Shown here: positions 48,876-58,069 of the stretch, piece by piece
Numbering within the stretch: position 1 is the stretch's first letter
Layout: each line of letters begins with the position of its first letter
Made by a program: the position numbers and the translations under genes
The notes under the pieces: generated by a model
The model's input: the letters and a program-made list of their open reading frames with translations, nothing else
Database searches by the model: none
What the model was told of the DNA's origin: nothing
Origin: Acidobacteriaceae bacterium KBS 89
GTDB taxonomy: Bacteria; Acidobacteriota; Terriglobia; Terriglobales; Acidobacteriaceae
Reading direction: 5' to 3'
Assembly (NCBI GenBank): GCA_000381605.1
Contig: KB906754.1
Location: 455,147-519,146 of the forward strand
DNA length: 64,000 nt

Positions 48876-51800
48876 ATGAAGGAGCTTCTGCTTTTCGTTA
48901 CGTCTGCTCTTCTTTCCACCGCTGTGTATGCACAGCAAACAGGGAGCATCGTTGGATCCGTAAAGGACACAACGGGGGCCGTCGTTCCTGGTGTTTCTGT
49001 CACGTTTACCAACACGTCGACACAACTCGAGCGTGTTGTCACCACCAACGAAAGCGGCGCCTACGTGGCATCCTCTCTGCCACCCGGTAGCTATACCATC
49101 ACCACCAATAAGACGGGCTTCCGTAAGCTGGACCGCACCGGTATAACGCTCACAACCGCATCCACATTGACGATCGATCTCGACCTCAGCGTCGGCAGTG
49201 AGGCTGAGACGGTGCAGGTCACAGAACAGGCCTCTTTACTTCAAGCCCAGTCCGGTGTGGTGTCGTCGCTGGTCGACAGCAAACAAATGGTTAACCTTCC
49301 GCTGGCCACGCGCAATTTTACCGACCTCGTTCTCCTCACTCCGGGTGCCCATACTGGATCCGCCGCAAACCTCGCCGAAGGTGGGAGCGCCTATGCAATT
49401 CGTGGTGGCGCAAACTTCAGCGTCAACGGTTCGACGGCGGCATCGAACTCTTACATGATCGACGGCCTATACGACCGCAATCAATGGCTCAACACGCTGG
49501 TGTTGGTCCCGATCGTGGACTCCATCCAGGAATACCTCGTGATGACCAGCAACTTCAACGCCGAGTACGGTGAAGCTGCCGGAGCCGTTACGCTGGTGAC
49601 TACTAAATCTGGATCGAACAATTTCCACGGTGCTGCGTGGGAGTTTCTTCGCAACGATCTGCTAAATGCGAACACGTTCTTCGCCAAGCAAAGCAATTTG
49701 CCTCGTCCGAAGTACAACCGCAATGTCTTCGGCGGTAACATTGGAGGGCCAATCTTTCGCGGCAAGACGTTCTTCTTTGCTGACTATCAGGGTATCCGGC
49801 AGCACACACCTGTCACGGCTACGTCCACCATTCCTACCGTGGCTCAGTCGAACATGGTGAAGACTGGCAACTTCGGCGGAAGCGGCGTTACGATCTACAA
49901 CCCCTACACGACGACCGTAGTTGGCGGTGTGAGCACGCGGACACCGTACGCTGGCAACAATGTCTCCGCCAATCTTGATCCCGCAGCGGTGAATCTCATC
50001 AGTCTGTTGCCCGCTCCAACGAACTCGAACGCGACCAACAACTACACCATCACTCCGTCCCTGATCCTTCAGGACAATCAATTCGATACCCGCATCGACC
50101 AGACAATTGGCAACTCCAATCGTATCTTCTTCAAATATTCGTATGACAGAACCTCGCAGACAACGCCCGGTACCATACTTCCCAATTCAAATGCAGGTAT
50201 CAACGTCGGGCCGTACCTGGCGACGGGTGGAAATGGCTACGGGATCAATGCCTTCTCGCAGTCGGGGACCCTCGGCTATTCGCGCATACTTTCGCCGAGC
50301 ATGTTGCTCGATGCTCATGCCGGCATCGTTCGCTGGAACGCAGACGTCAATCCTCTCGGCATCGCTGAAGCTGCCGCTACAGCGGTGGGCATCCCCGGCT
50401 TCAACTACTCGCCGCAGTCTGGAGGTCTGCCTGGATTTACATTGAGCGGTGGCTTCGCCCCGCTGGGCGATACTTCCTCTTACCCAGAGCAGAGCCATAT
50501 CACCACCTTTCAATTCGACGGGGACCTCATCAAGACAAAAGGTCAACACACGATCAAGGTTGGCGCGTTCTTCCTGCGGCATCGCTTCAACGGATTTTCT
50601 GCATTTCCCGTACGCGGCACGTTCGACTTCAACGGTCAGTACACACGGTTCAATAACGCCACAACAATTTCATCGGCACAGCTCGCGACCTACGCGCTCG
50701 CCGACTTCGCCGTCGGCGCGACGGATGCTGTAAGCCGCAACATCCTCACCGGCGCCTTCGGCATGCGGACGTTTCAGTTCGCGCCTTATATCCAGGATAC
50801 GTGGCGCGTTACCGATCGTTTGACCTTAGACTACGGAGCCCGCTATGAGATCAGCGCACCTCCTTATGAGGTCCACAATCATTGGGCGAACGTCGACATT
50901 ACGTCAGGTCTGCTGCAGGTGGCGGGTCTCAACGGCAACGGAACGCGTCTACGCAACTTCGACTACAACACCTTCTCGCCTCGCCTGGGCTTGGCTTACA
51001 TGCTGGATAATTCTCGTAGAACTGTTCTACGCGCAGGCTTCGGCATCTCGTATGTTGAGACGCTTGTCGGCGGGGCGCAGCTATATAAGAATCTACCGTT
51101 TTATTTCGCTCAGGCCATCACAACTTCCGCTGACGCTGTGCCCACGGCTCTCTTGAAGAACGGACTCCCCACCCCGGTAGCACCGGACCCAAATAACATA
51201 GCGGCAATCTCCGTCGGCAGCCCTACTGCATGGAATCACAACACGCGGCAGACGGGCGTGACCCAGTACAGCCTTGGTATCCAGCGCGAACTTCGTCACG
51301 ATATTGTTGCGGACATTTCTTATGTAGGAACGCGGTCCCGCCATCTCCTCGTCAACAGCATCAACCTCAACCAGTCGCGCCCCGGTGCGGGACCCCAACC
51401 GAACCGCCGGCCTTACTTCACGATCAACCCCAATCTCACAAATCTCGCGTATCGCGATTCCGCGGGAGATGCTTCCTATAACAGCTTGCAGATCAATGTG
51501 GAGAAGCGGCTTTCTGGAGGCCTGAACTTCGGAGTCGCCTATACCTACGCGAAATATCTATCAGATGTCGGTCAACCGAATGGCGGTGGCAACGGAGACA
51601 TTCAGGACAACTCGTGCCTGCAATGCAACTGGGGCTCCACGCCCGACGATTTCCGTCAAACTCTAGTGGTCAATGAAGTCTATGAGCTGCCGTTCGGTAC
51701 CGGGCGACGCTACCTCAATCATGGGGTAATTGCCTACATCGTCGGCCCATGGAACCTCAGCAGCATCTGGAGCCTGCACTCGGGTTCGCCATTCACGGTC

Positions 51801-52184
51801 TTCTATGGAACGAACGTCTCAAACTCAGCAGGTGGCGGTACCCAGCGTCCCAACCGTATCGCTAACGGAAAGCTTAACTCGGGCAAGAGCATCACGCATT
51901 GGTTCGATACGGCGGCTTTCGTCGCTCCGGCGGCGTTTGCTTTTGGCAACTCTGGCACCGGCATCCTCACCGGCCCTGGATATTTCAACGTTGATCTCGC
52001 TCTTGAGCGTCATCTCATCGTGCGTGATCGCTATGATCTCGATCTCCGCGGCGAGGTCTTCAACACATTCAACCGTGCAAATTTCAACAATCCAGGTGCG
52101 ACAATTGGAACAGCTACGGCGGGCGTTGTCTCCAGCACAGCTTCTGCACGGGTGATGCAGATCGCCCTGAAGCTGTCGTTCTAG
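48876..52184 (+). CDS. TonB-dependent receptor of the sulfatase operon
   Basis: A 1,102-residue Oar-like outer-membrane receptor. Signal peptide (LLLFVTSALLSTAVYAQQ), carboxypeptidase-regulatory-like domain (~22-100, GSIVGSVKDTTGAVVPGVSV), plug (~110-240, LPLATRNFTDLVLLTPGAHT) and barrel ending in Phe (IALKLSF). It lies between two sulfatase genes on the same strand, 72 bases after the first and 62 before the second, so it probably imports a sulfated glycan or sulfate ester that the sulfatases act on. The arrangement recalls polysaccharide-utilisation loci, without a SusD partner, as usual in Acidobacteria. Confidence 0.9.
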   Translation: MKELLLFVTSALLSTAVYAQQTGSIVGSVKDTTGAVVPGVSVTFTNTSTQLERVVTTNESGAYVASSLPPGSYTITTNKTGFRKLDRTGITLTTASTLTIDLDLSVGSEAETVQVTEQASLLQAQSGVVSSLVDSKQMVNLPLATRNFTDLVLLTPGAHTGSAANLAEGGSAYAIRGGANFSVNGSTAASNSYMIDGLYDRNQWLNTLVLVPIVDSIQEYLVMTSNFNAEYGEAAGAVTLVTTKSGSNNFHGAAWEFLRNDLLNANTFFAKQSNLPRPKYNRNVFGGNIGGPIFRGKTFFFADYQGIRQHTPVTATSTIPTVAQSNMVKTGNFGGSGVTIYNPYTTTVVGGVSTRTPYAGNNVSANLDPAAVNLISLLPAPTNSNATNNYTITPSLILQDNQFDTRIDQTIGNSNRIFFKYSYDRTSQTTPGTILPNSNAGINVGPYLATGGNGYGINAFSQSGTLGYSRILSPSMLLDAHAGIVRWNADVNPLGIAEAAATAVGIPGFNYSPQSGGLPGFTLSGGFAPLGDTSSYPEQSHITTFQFDGDLIKTKGQHTIKVGAFFLRHRFNGFSAFPVRGTFDFNGQYTRFNNATTISSAQLATYALADFAVGATDAVSRNILTGAFGMRTFQFAPYIQDTWRVTDRLTLDYGARYEISAPPYEVHNHWANVDITSGLLQVAGLNGNGTRLRNFDYNTFSPRLGLAYMLDNSRRTVLRAGFGISYVETLVGGAQLYKNLPFYFAQAITTSADAVPTALLKNGLPTPVAPDPNNIAAISVGSPTAWNHNTRQTGVTQYSLGIQRELRHDIVADISYVGTRSRHLLVNSINLNQSRPGAGPQPNRRPYFTINPNLTNLAYRDSAGDASYNSLQINVEKRLSGGLNFGVAYTYAKYLSDVGQPNGGGNGDIQDNSCLQCNWGSTPDDFRQTLVVNEVYELPFGTGRRYLNHGVIAYIVGPWNLSSIWSLHSGSPFTVFYGTNVSNSAGGGTQRPNRIANGKLNSGKSITHWFDTAAFVAPAAFAFGNSGTGILTGPGYFNVDLALERHLIVRDRYDLDLRGEVFNTFNRANFNNPGATIGTATAGVVSSTASARVMQIALKLSF

Positions 52185-52246
52185 TTTCACGGCGACATAC
52201 CCGCGCGTCTCACCATCTGTTTTCAGCATGAAGATTTGAAATAGGT

Positions 52247-53653
52247 ATGAAACATTTGCAAACTCGTAGATCATTTTTGAAGGCTACCGGCGCCGCCGCT
52301 GTATCCAGTATGGTGACTGGAGTCGACGCACATGCAGAGCCGACGCAGCTAGTCAATATCGTCTACTTACATTCTCACGACTCTGGCCGATACCTCAGGC
52401 CCTACGGCCACAATATTCCGACACCAAACCTGTTGAGACTTGCAAAGGGTGGTGTTCTTTTCCGTCAGATGCACTGCGGTGCGCCATCCTGCTCGCCTAG
52501 CCGCGCCGCGCTGCTCACAGGCCAAACGCCTCATCAAAGCGGTATGCTGGGCCTCGCGCACCTTGGTTGGAGTCTTCACGACTACAAGCAGCATATCCTC
52601 CACACCCTTCGCTCGAAAGGCTACTACTCGGTGCTCGCTGGCTTGCAGCACATTGCCGTCGACCCTAAAGTCATCGGCTTCGACGAAATCCTGCCCGGCA
52701 CAAGCAAACACGCGGCCGATGTCGCTCCACGCGCAGCCGCGTTCTTGCAGAGCAGACCCAAGGCACCGTTCTTTCTGGATTGCGGCTTCTTCGAAACCCA
52801 CCGCGAATTCCCCACACCTACAGATAATGCCGACTACATCCTACCTCCCACACCCCTCCCAGATAACGCAACCACACGTTACGATATGGCGGGCTTTCAC
52901 GAGAGTGCCAGGGCGCTCGATCGTGGTATCGGCATCGTTCTTGACGCTCTAGATCAGGCTGGACTGGCGCAGAATACGCTTGTCATCAGTACGACGGACC
53001 ACGGGATCTCTTTCCCCGATATGAAATGCGATCTGCGTGACACGGGAACGGGTGTGTCGTTCATCATGCGTGGCCCGGGTATTTTCGCCCAGCCCCGCGT
53101 CTGTGATGCCCTGTTATCCCAGACCGATGTGTTCCCAACTGTCTGTGACTATCTCGCGATCCAGAAGCCACAGTGGTTGACGGGAAAGTCTTTTCTACCA
53201 GTACTTGAAGGAAAAACTGAAGAAACGAACGAAGCCGTATTCGCTGAGATCACCTATCACGCAGCCTATGAACCCAAGCGTTCGGTAAGGACTCATCGAT
53301 ATAAATACATTCGCCGTTACGACGGGCGCACTACTGAGGTGTTACCAAACTGCGACGATGGGCCGAGCAAAAGCTTCTGGCTGGAAAATGGATGGAAGAG
53401 CGAACATCTTTTGCAGCGGGAAGAACTCTTCGACCTGATATTCGATCCCAACGAACATACCAATCTTGCAGGACACCCCGACCACTCAAAGGCTCTGAAT
53501 GAGATGCGGGCCCACCTCGACGAATGGATGACCCGCACCGATGATCCTCTCCTGAAGGGCCCTGTACCTCTAGCGGCGAATGGCAGAATCGCTCCGGCAG
53601 ACGCTGACTCTCCGAAAGCGATCATGCCGCCAGTTCCCACTGTGCCTTACTGA
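52247..53653 (+). CDS. Exported type I sulfatase (Tat signal), second
   Basis: A 468-residue sulfatase with a twin-arginine signal (TRRSFLKATGAAA). The formylglycine motif is CSPSRAALLTG (Cys82), with metal ligands in YLHSHDSGRY (~40-49) and STTDHG. The SHDSG start and overall pattern resemble the N-sulfoglucosamine sulfohydrolase (sulfamidase) group rather than the first sulfatase of this operon, so the two enzymes probably cleave different sulfates. The ATG start lacks a strong ribosome site. The C-terminal ~20 residues are Pro-rich. It is the last gene of the unit; 320 bases separate it from the next leader. Confidence 0.85.
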   Translation: MKHLQTRRSFLKATGAAAVSSMVTGVDAHAEPTQLVNIVYLHSHDSGRYLRPYGHNIPTPNLLRLAKGGVLFRQMHCGAPSCSPSRAALLTGQTPHQSGMLGLAHLGWSLHDYKQHILHTLRSKGYYSVLAGLQHIAVDPKVIGFDEILPGTSKHAADVAPRAAAFLQSRPKAPFFLDCGFFETHREFPTPTDNADYILPPTPLPDNATTRYDMAGFHESARALDRGIGIVLDALDQAGLAQNTLVISTTDHGISFPDMKCDLRDTGTGVSFIMRGPGIFAQPRVCDALLSQTDVFPTVCDYLAIQKPQWLTGKSFLPVLEGKTEETNEAVFAEITYHAAYEPKRSVRTHRYKYIRRYDGRTTEVLPNCDDGPSKSFWLENGWKSEHLLQREELFDLIFDPNEHTNLAGHPDHSKALNEMRAHLDEWMTRTDDPLLKGPVPLAANGRIAPADADSPKAIMPPVPTVPY

Positions 53654-53974
53654 CCCTAAGGCCAGATGTACAGGAAGTCTCAGGTTGCTAGCATTTAAAA
53701 CATTTTCGACTGGCCCGTTCTTTCGTTCTCACGATAGTCAATGCAGAGGGGCGGCTGTGCCTCTTATCCCGCCTGTTCGTAGCATCGTAGGTCATTAGGG
53801 AGGCGATAACTTTGTCCATATGGGCCGTTTAGTAGCTTTTTTTGAAGACAAGAGAGGGGGCTATTTTCGACGCGTGCGGGGACTTTCAATCTATCTTCCG
53901 TCAAGTTTCGGAAATGCCGCTTCAGCTACCCATTCCCTTCTTTTGCAGCGTTGAATGTGTGCTAGACTTCCACC
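53654..53974. other. Region upstream of leader peptide 2
   Basis: 321 bases with no credible gene. A -10-like TAGACT (53963-53968) twelve bases before the leader-peptide ATG suggests a leaderless transcript; the -35 match is poor. Confidence 0.4.
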
Positions 53975-54064
53975 ATGAACTTCGCTACCCAGATGACCGC
54001 ATGTTGTACCGCCTGTATGTGCGGTATCCGCGTGTCTTCTGGCATGAGGCGATTGCAGAGCTAA
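53975..54064 (+). CDS. Cys-rich leader peptide 2 (29 residues)
   Basis: ATG to TAA, 29 residues with four clustered Cys (10, 11, 14, 16; core MTACCTACMCGIRVSSG), similar in kind to leader peptide 1 (TCCMC). No ribosome site precedes it. A terminator hairpin with a long U-tract follows 32 bases after the stop, and the rhodanese gene begins right behind that. GTCTTCTGGC (54034-54043), just past the Cys codons, can pair with GCCAGGAGAC (54103-54112) in the terminator arm (ten pairs, one G-U), as an antiterminator. A competing pair GCCTGTATG (54011-54019) with CATGAGGC (54043-54050) could hold it when translation is fast. This is the expected layout of a cysteine-responsive attenuator. Confidence 0.65.
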   Translation: MNFATQMTACCTACMCGIRVSSGMRRLQS

Positions 54065-54095
54065 TTCAATTTAGTTTCGCAAACACTTCGATAGG

Positions 54096-54138
54096 ACCCA
54101 CCGCCAGGAGACCGCTGGCAGGTGGGTTTTGTTTTTTG
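54096..54138 (+). terminator. Candidate attenuator terminator before rhodanese
   Basis: ACCCACCGCCAG (54096-54107) pairs with CTGGC-A-GGTGGGT (54115-54127), a 12-bp stem with one bulged A, followed by TTTTGTTTTTT. It ends about 13 bases before the AAGGAG of the rhodanese gene, so it must be overcome for expression; that makes regulation by antitermination the natural reading. Confidence 0.75.
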
Positions 54139-54162
54139 GGCAGTCAACAAGGAGAAACCAGA

Positions 54163-54483
54163 GTGAGCGTTCCGGAAATTCAAGCTGAAGAACTCAAGCA
54201 ACGCCTCGATCAGGGCGACAACCTTTTCCTGCTGGATGTGCGCGACGAGTACGAGTATGAGATATCCAACATCGGAGGCCACCTGATTCCTTTGGCCCAG
54301 CTCTCAAAGCGTTTGGGCGAGTTGGACGCTCGCGAGGAGATCGTTGCTGTCTGCAAGATGGGACCGCGCGGTGTAAAGGCAGTCGAATACCTTCAGCAAC
54401 ACGGCTTCAGCAAGATTTCGAATCTGCGCGGAGGAATCCACGCGTGGTCGGACAAGGTCGATCACAACGTCCGCAAGTATTAG
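54163..54483 (+). CDS. Single-domain rhodanese (sulfurtransferase)
   Basis: A 106-residue cytoplasmic rhodanese. LFLLDVRDEYEYEISNIGGH is the CH2A-type entry motif, and the active-site loop C-K-M-G-P-R-G places the persulfide-forming Cys at residue 64. It carries sulfane sulfur between donors and acceptors. The GTG at 54163 has AAGGAG eight bases upstream; a longer frame reading back through the leader peptide and terminator is not the real start. Next come the encapsulin shell and its cysteine desulfurase, which makes persulfide from Cys. Rhodaneses are frequent partners of family 2A encapsulins, so this one probably hands sulfur to or from the compartment. Confidence 0.88.
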   Translation: MSVPEIQAEELKQRLDQGDNLFLLDVRDEYEYEISNIGGHLIPLAQLSKRLGELDAREEIVAVCKMGPRGVKAVEYLQQHGFSKISNLRGGIHAWSDKVDHNVRKY

Positions 54484-54622
54484 AGGAGTGCCTTCGTAGC
54501 AGCAGGCCACCGCTTTTAATCAGCCATATTGCCTGGTCATGATGAATGTGCAGCTGCTCTTTATCCTCTGCGTCAGGTAGAATTTTGGGCAATCTGCACG
54601 CGTTACACAAAGGAGCCTTCCT

Positions 54623-55540
54623 GTGGCGGAAACAACTCGTGTATCTCTTGGCGAACAAGCTGCCTACCAATTAGCGAACGTGACGAAAACGGCTCCCGTC
54701 TACGGGGCCATCACGCCACGATGGCTCGTCCGCCTATTGGACTGGAAGCCGTTGGGGTCCGGCATCTTTCGCTTGAATCGGGTCGTCGGGGAAAAGCCAA
54801 TCGAAGTGCTTTGCGGCCATGTTGATGAGTCGGAGATCCCTCAAACCTATGCCGAATACGAAGAGAAGCCGCGCGAGTACCGCCTGAGCAGCATCAATGC
54901 TCTGATCAACGTCCAGACACGCATCAGCGACCTCTTCAGCAATCCTTACGATCAGGTCCGTGAGCAGTTGCGAGTCACAATCGAAGGCGTGAAGGAACGG
55001 CAGGAGAATGAACTGCTGAACAATGCCGACTACGGGCTACTCAATAACGTGCCCGATTCGCAGAAGATCTCGACTCGTAAGGGGTCTCCTACACCGGACG
55101 ACCTGGATGAACTGTTGACGAAGGTCTGGAAGGAACCATCCTTCTTCCTCGCACATCCGCGCACCATTGCAGCCTTCGGCCGCGAATGCACACTGCGTGG
55201 CGTCCCACCGCCCACCGTTACTCTCTTCGGCAATCCCTTCCTCACTTGGCGTGGTATTCCTCTGATTCCAACTGACAAGATCCACGTCACCGGTAAGGTG
55301 CCCAAGTCGAAGATCCTTCTCATCCGTGTAGGAGAGCGCAAGCAGGGTGTTATTGGTCTCTTCCAGCCTGGTCTAACCGGAGAGCAGAGCCCTGGACTTT
55401 CCGTACGCTTTACCGGAATCGATAACCGCGGGCTTGCCTCTTATCTGATTTCTCTCTATTGCGCAGCTTCCGTTTTGACGGACGATGCGATTGCAGCACT
55501 GGAGAACGTTGAAGTCGGAAACTACCATGAGTACAAGTGA
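54623..55540 (+). CDS. Family 2A encapsulin shell protein (SrpI-like)
   Basis: A 305-residue HK97-fold capsid-like protein that self-assembles into a protein nanocompartment. The pattern EQAAYQLANVTKTAPVYGAI, TPRWLVRLLDWKPLGSGIFR at the N-terminus, VNVQTRISDLFSNPYDQVREQ in the middle and ASYLISLYCAASVLTDDAIA at the end is that of the SrpI group. No cyclic-nucleotide-binding insertion is present, so it is 2A rather than 2B. The GTG start has AAGGAG seven bases upstream. The next gene, overlapping by 14 bases, is a cysteine desulfurase with a long disordered N-terminus, the known cargo of this group; in cyanobacteria SrpI rises on sulfur starvation. Confidence 0.88.
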   Translation: MAETTRVSLGEQAAYQLANVTKTAPVYGAITPRWLVRLLDWKPLGSGIFRLNRVVGEKPIEVLCGHVDESEIPQTYAEYEEKPREYRLSSINALINVQTRISDLFSNPYDQVREQLRVTIEGVKERQENELLNNADYGLLNNVPDSQKISTRKGSPTPDDLDELLTKVWKEPSFFLAHPRTIAAFGRECTLRGVPPPTVTLFGNPFLTWRGIPLIPTDKIHVTGKVPKSKILLIRVGERKQGVIGLFQPGLTGEQSPGLSVRFTGIDNRGLASYLISLYCAASVLTDDAIAALENVEVGNYHEYK

Positions 55541-57686
55541 TCCAGCCCGGCTTTTCGTGGCACCCGATACAGACCCACGAGCGGCAACTCTTCCTTTCCA
55601 AGCTGAAACGCTGCCAGCAGGCGTACTGGATACTGTAGTGCTTGCTCGCATGGCGAACGAATTTTTCACCGTGCTTCCCGACTCACTGGATGTGCCATCA
55701 AGTCCGCTTCCTGCTCATGCAGGGCCAGCGGATCTTCCTGCGTTAGGCTCAGTTCCTGCGACCGTGCCAGCCGCGCCTCCGGAGATATCACTCCCATCGG
55801 ACAAGCACTTCTCCGGTCTCCCTGCGAGCATCAGCCCAGCCTCCTTTTCTCCCGTAACGGCCCCGGCGCAAACAACGCCTCCTGCCATACCGGGAGTTAT
55901 CGGCAACTTTGCCTCCGATGTCTCTCCCGAGGCCCCATCGTTCTCCTTTCTCCAGGACGCCCGCCCCATCTTCAGCAATCGGCACACACTACCGGAGGGG
56001 CCATACTCCAGGACGCAACCGATCACAGCGTTCATTCCGCAAAACACTCCAACTAACGCGGCCCCGATCGGTACTGATAAAGATTTGCTCATGCAAGCGA
56101 ACCCGCCTTCGCAACCTCCGGCGTCCGGGCTACCCAGTGCCCCCAGTCCTAGCGACGTGTCTCCGGTTCCCGCGTTTTCGTTTCTCGAAGAGCTGCGCCC
56201 TCTGTTCTCATACCCTCCGACCATCCCCGGCCCGGTGCCAGCGGCGCCTCAGACTGATCTACCCACGAACGCTGCCGTGCCCGATCTCGAACTGCCTCAT
56301 GAGTTCAACAGATCACCCGACCTCACCGAGTTAGCAGGATACGCCTCATTTGGATTCTTCCAAGGCAATCGCAATCTTGATTCCGCCGAACCCACAAGCA
56401 GCCTACAGCCGCTCGGCATCGAGCCGGACGTGCCACGTGACCTCAATCTCTCCTCCTACCCCTTCGATGCAGAGGCCCTTAAGCGCGACTTCCCGATTCT
56501 TCGTGAGCGCGTGAACGGCAGACCACTGGTGTGGCTCGATAATGCAGCCACGACACAGAAGCCGCAGAGCGTCATTGATCGACTGAAGTATTTCTACGAA
56601 CATGAAAACTCCAATGTTCACCGCGCTGCACACGAGCTGGCGGCCCGCGCCACGGACGCTTATGAATCCGCCCGCGAGAAGGTCCGCCGTTTCGTCAACG
56701 CATCTTCTACACGAGAGATCATCTTTGTGCGCGGAGCGACGGAGGGCATCAATCTCATCGCTCAAAGCTGGGGGCGACGCAATATCCAGAAAGACGATGA
56801 GATCGTCATCACTTGGCTCGAACATCACGCAAACATCGTTCCATGGCAGATGCTTTGCTCAGAGAAAGGAGCCAATCTTCGCGTGGCGCCGGTGGATGAC
56901 AGCGGGCAGATCCGGCTCGAAGAATACGAAAAGCTGCTTGGACCAAAGACCCGGCTGGTCTCCTTCACGCAAGTGTCAAACGCGCTGGGCGTTGTTACGC
57001 CGGCAGACAAGATGATCGAGATCGCCCACCGTTATGGTGCGAGGATTCTGCTCGATGGGGCGCAGTCGGTCTCCCACATGCGTGTCGATGTGCGGGCACT
57101 GGACTGCGATTTTTTCGTCTTCTCCGGGCACAAGGTCTTCGCGCCGACAGGCATCGGTGTTGTGTACGGCAAGCCTGAAGTCCTCGAAAACATGCCGCCC
57201 TGGCAGGGTGGTGGAAACATGATCCAGGACGTGACCTTTGAAAAAACCATCTATCAGGAGCCACCACAACGCTTCGAGGCAGGCACCGGAAACATCGCTG
57301 ACGCCGTCGGACTCGGGGCCGCTATCGATTATCTGGATAGGGTAGGCATGCACAGCATCTCCCGCCACGAGCATGAACTTCTCGTGCACGCTACGAGCGA
57401 ACTCACTCGCATTCCCGGACTGCACATCATCGGGACAGCCAAGGAAAAAGCCGGCGTGCTGTCGTTTGTGCTCGACGGTTTCCGCACCGAGGAAGTCGGT
57501 GATTACCTCAATCGGAATGGCATCGCCGTCCGCTCTGGTCACCATTGCGCGCAGCCTATTCTGCGTCGCTTCGGACTGGAAAGTACCGTTCGTGCCTCGC
57601 TAGCTCTGTACAACACTCATGAGGACATTGACAGGCTTGTGGCAGCGATTTGGAATCTGCGTTTCGGTCGAACGTCGATTACCTGA
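55527..57686 (+). CDS. Encapsulin-cargo cysteine desulfurase (SufS-like)
   Basis: A 719-residue PLP enzyme that releases sulfur from L-cysteine as enzyme-bound persulfide. Residues 1-~305 are Pro/Ala/Ser-rich and disordered; this extension loads the enzyme into encapsulin shells. It contains LARMANEFF near the N-terminus and a repeated motif, FSFLQDARPIFS (139-150), FSFLEELRPLFS (217-228) and a weaker FGFFQGNRNLDS (275-286). The SufS domain starts YPFDAEALKRDFPIL, with the PLP-binding Lys536 (FSGHKVFAPTGIG) and catalytic Cys674 (VRSGHHCAQPILRRFG). Typical SufS is ~410 residues. The ATG at 55527 overlaps the end of the shell gene, so the two are co-translated. Confidence 0.92.
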   Translation: MSTSDPARLFVAPDTDPRAATLPFQAETLPAGVLDTVVLARMANEFFTVLPDSLDVPSSPLPAHAGPADLPALGSVPATVPAAPPEISLPSDKHFSGLPASISPASFSPVTAPAQTTPPAIPGVIGNFASDVSPEAPSFSFLQDARPIFSNRHTLPEGPYSRTQPITAFIPQNTPTNAAPIGTDKDLLMQANPPSQPPASGLPSAPSPSDVSPVPAFSFLEELRPLFSYPPTIPGPVPAAPQTDLPTNAAVPDLELPHEFNRSPDLTELAGYASFGFFQGNRNLDSAEPTSSLQPLGIEPDVPRDLNLSSYPFDAEALKRDFPILRERVNGRPLVWLDNAATTQKPQSVIDRLKYFYEHENSNVHRAAHELAARATDAYESAREKVRRFVNASSTREIIFVRGATEGINLIAQSWGRRNIQKDDEIVITWLEHHANIVPWQMLCSEKGANLRVAPVDDSGQIRLEEYEKLLGPKTRLVSFTQVSNALGVVTPADKMIEIAHRYGARILLDGAQSVSHMRVDVRALDCDFFVFSGHKVFAPTGIGVVYGKPEVLENMPPWQGGGNMIQDVTFEKTIYQEPPQRFEAGTGNIADAVGLGAAIDYLDRVGMHSISRHEHELLVHATSELTRIPGLHIIGTAKEKAGVLSFVLDGFRTEEVGDYLNRNGIAVRSGHHCAQPILRRFGLESTVRASLALYNTHEDIDRLVAAIWNLRFGRTSIT

Positions 57687-57794
57687 AATATTGTGCGGGC
57701 ACATCTACGAATACCCCTATTTCAGCGATCGGCAATCCCATTCAATAGGGCCAATTCACGCTCTGAAATCAATCAGCGGCAGGGCCACCAAATC

Positions 57795-57910
57795 CCTTCC
57801 CGATCCGATCGACTGTTCAGTTTCAATCCATCGCAGGAATCTCTCGAAGCGGACCGATTGTCCGCTGCGCACTCCGTAATTAAGCGTGATCGGGACTATC
57901 TATATAGATG
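57795..57910. repeat. Island-flank repeat, right copy
   Basis: Matches 38238-38366 over about 115 bases, including AGCGGACCGATTGTCCGCT (57848-57866), CGCACTCCGTA and CTATATAGAT. It sits ~160 bases before the right tRNA-Leu fragment, the same order and orientation as the left copy. Confidence 0.8.
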
Positions 57911-58069
57911 ACCGCGGGTTAGATCGAGGCCTGCGCATCGGCAAACAACTGATCTAAATGGATTCGGCGCTGTATCCAAATTTGCACCTCATTGCCAATT
58001 CCCTGCTCCGATTGATAGCGACTCCTGGCAGCCAACTATATTGTTTTCAGATAGTTACAGGATTTTCTT

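Noticed and set aside
53842..54162. 107-codon N-terminal extension of the rhodanese
   Set aside because: It would run through the leader peptide, the terminator hairpin and the AAGGAG site in another frame, and it has no domain; the GTG at 54163 is better supported.
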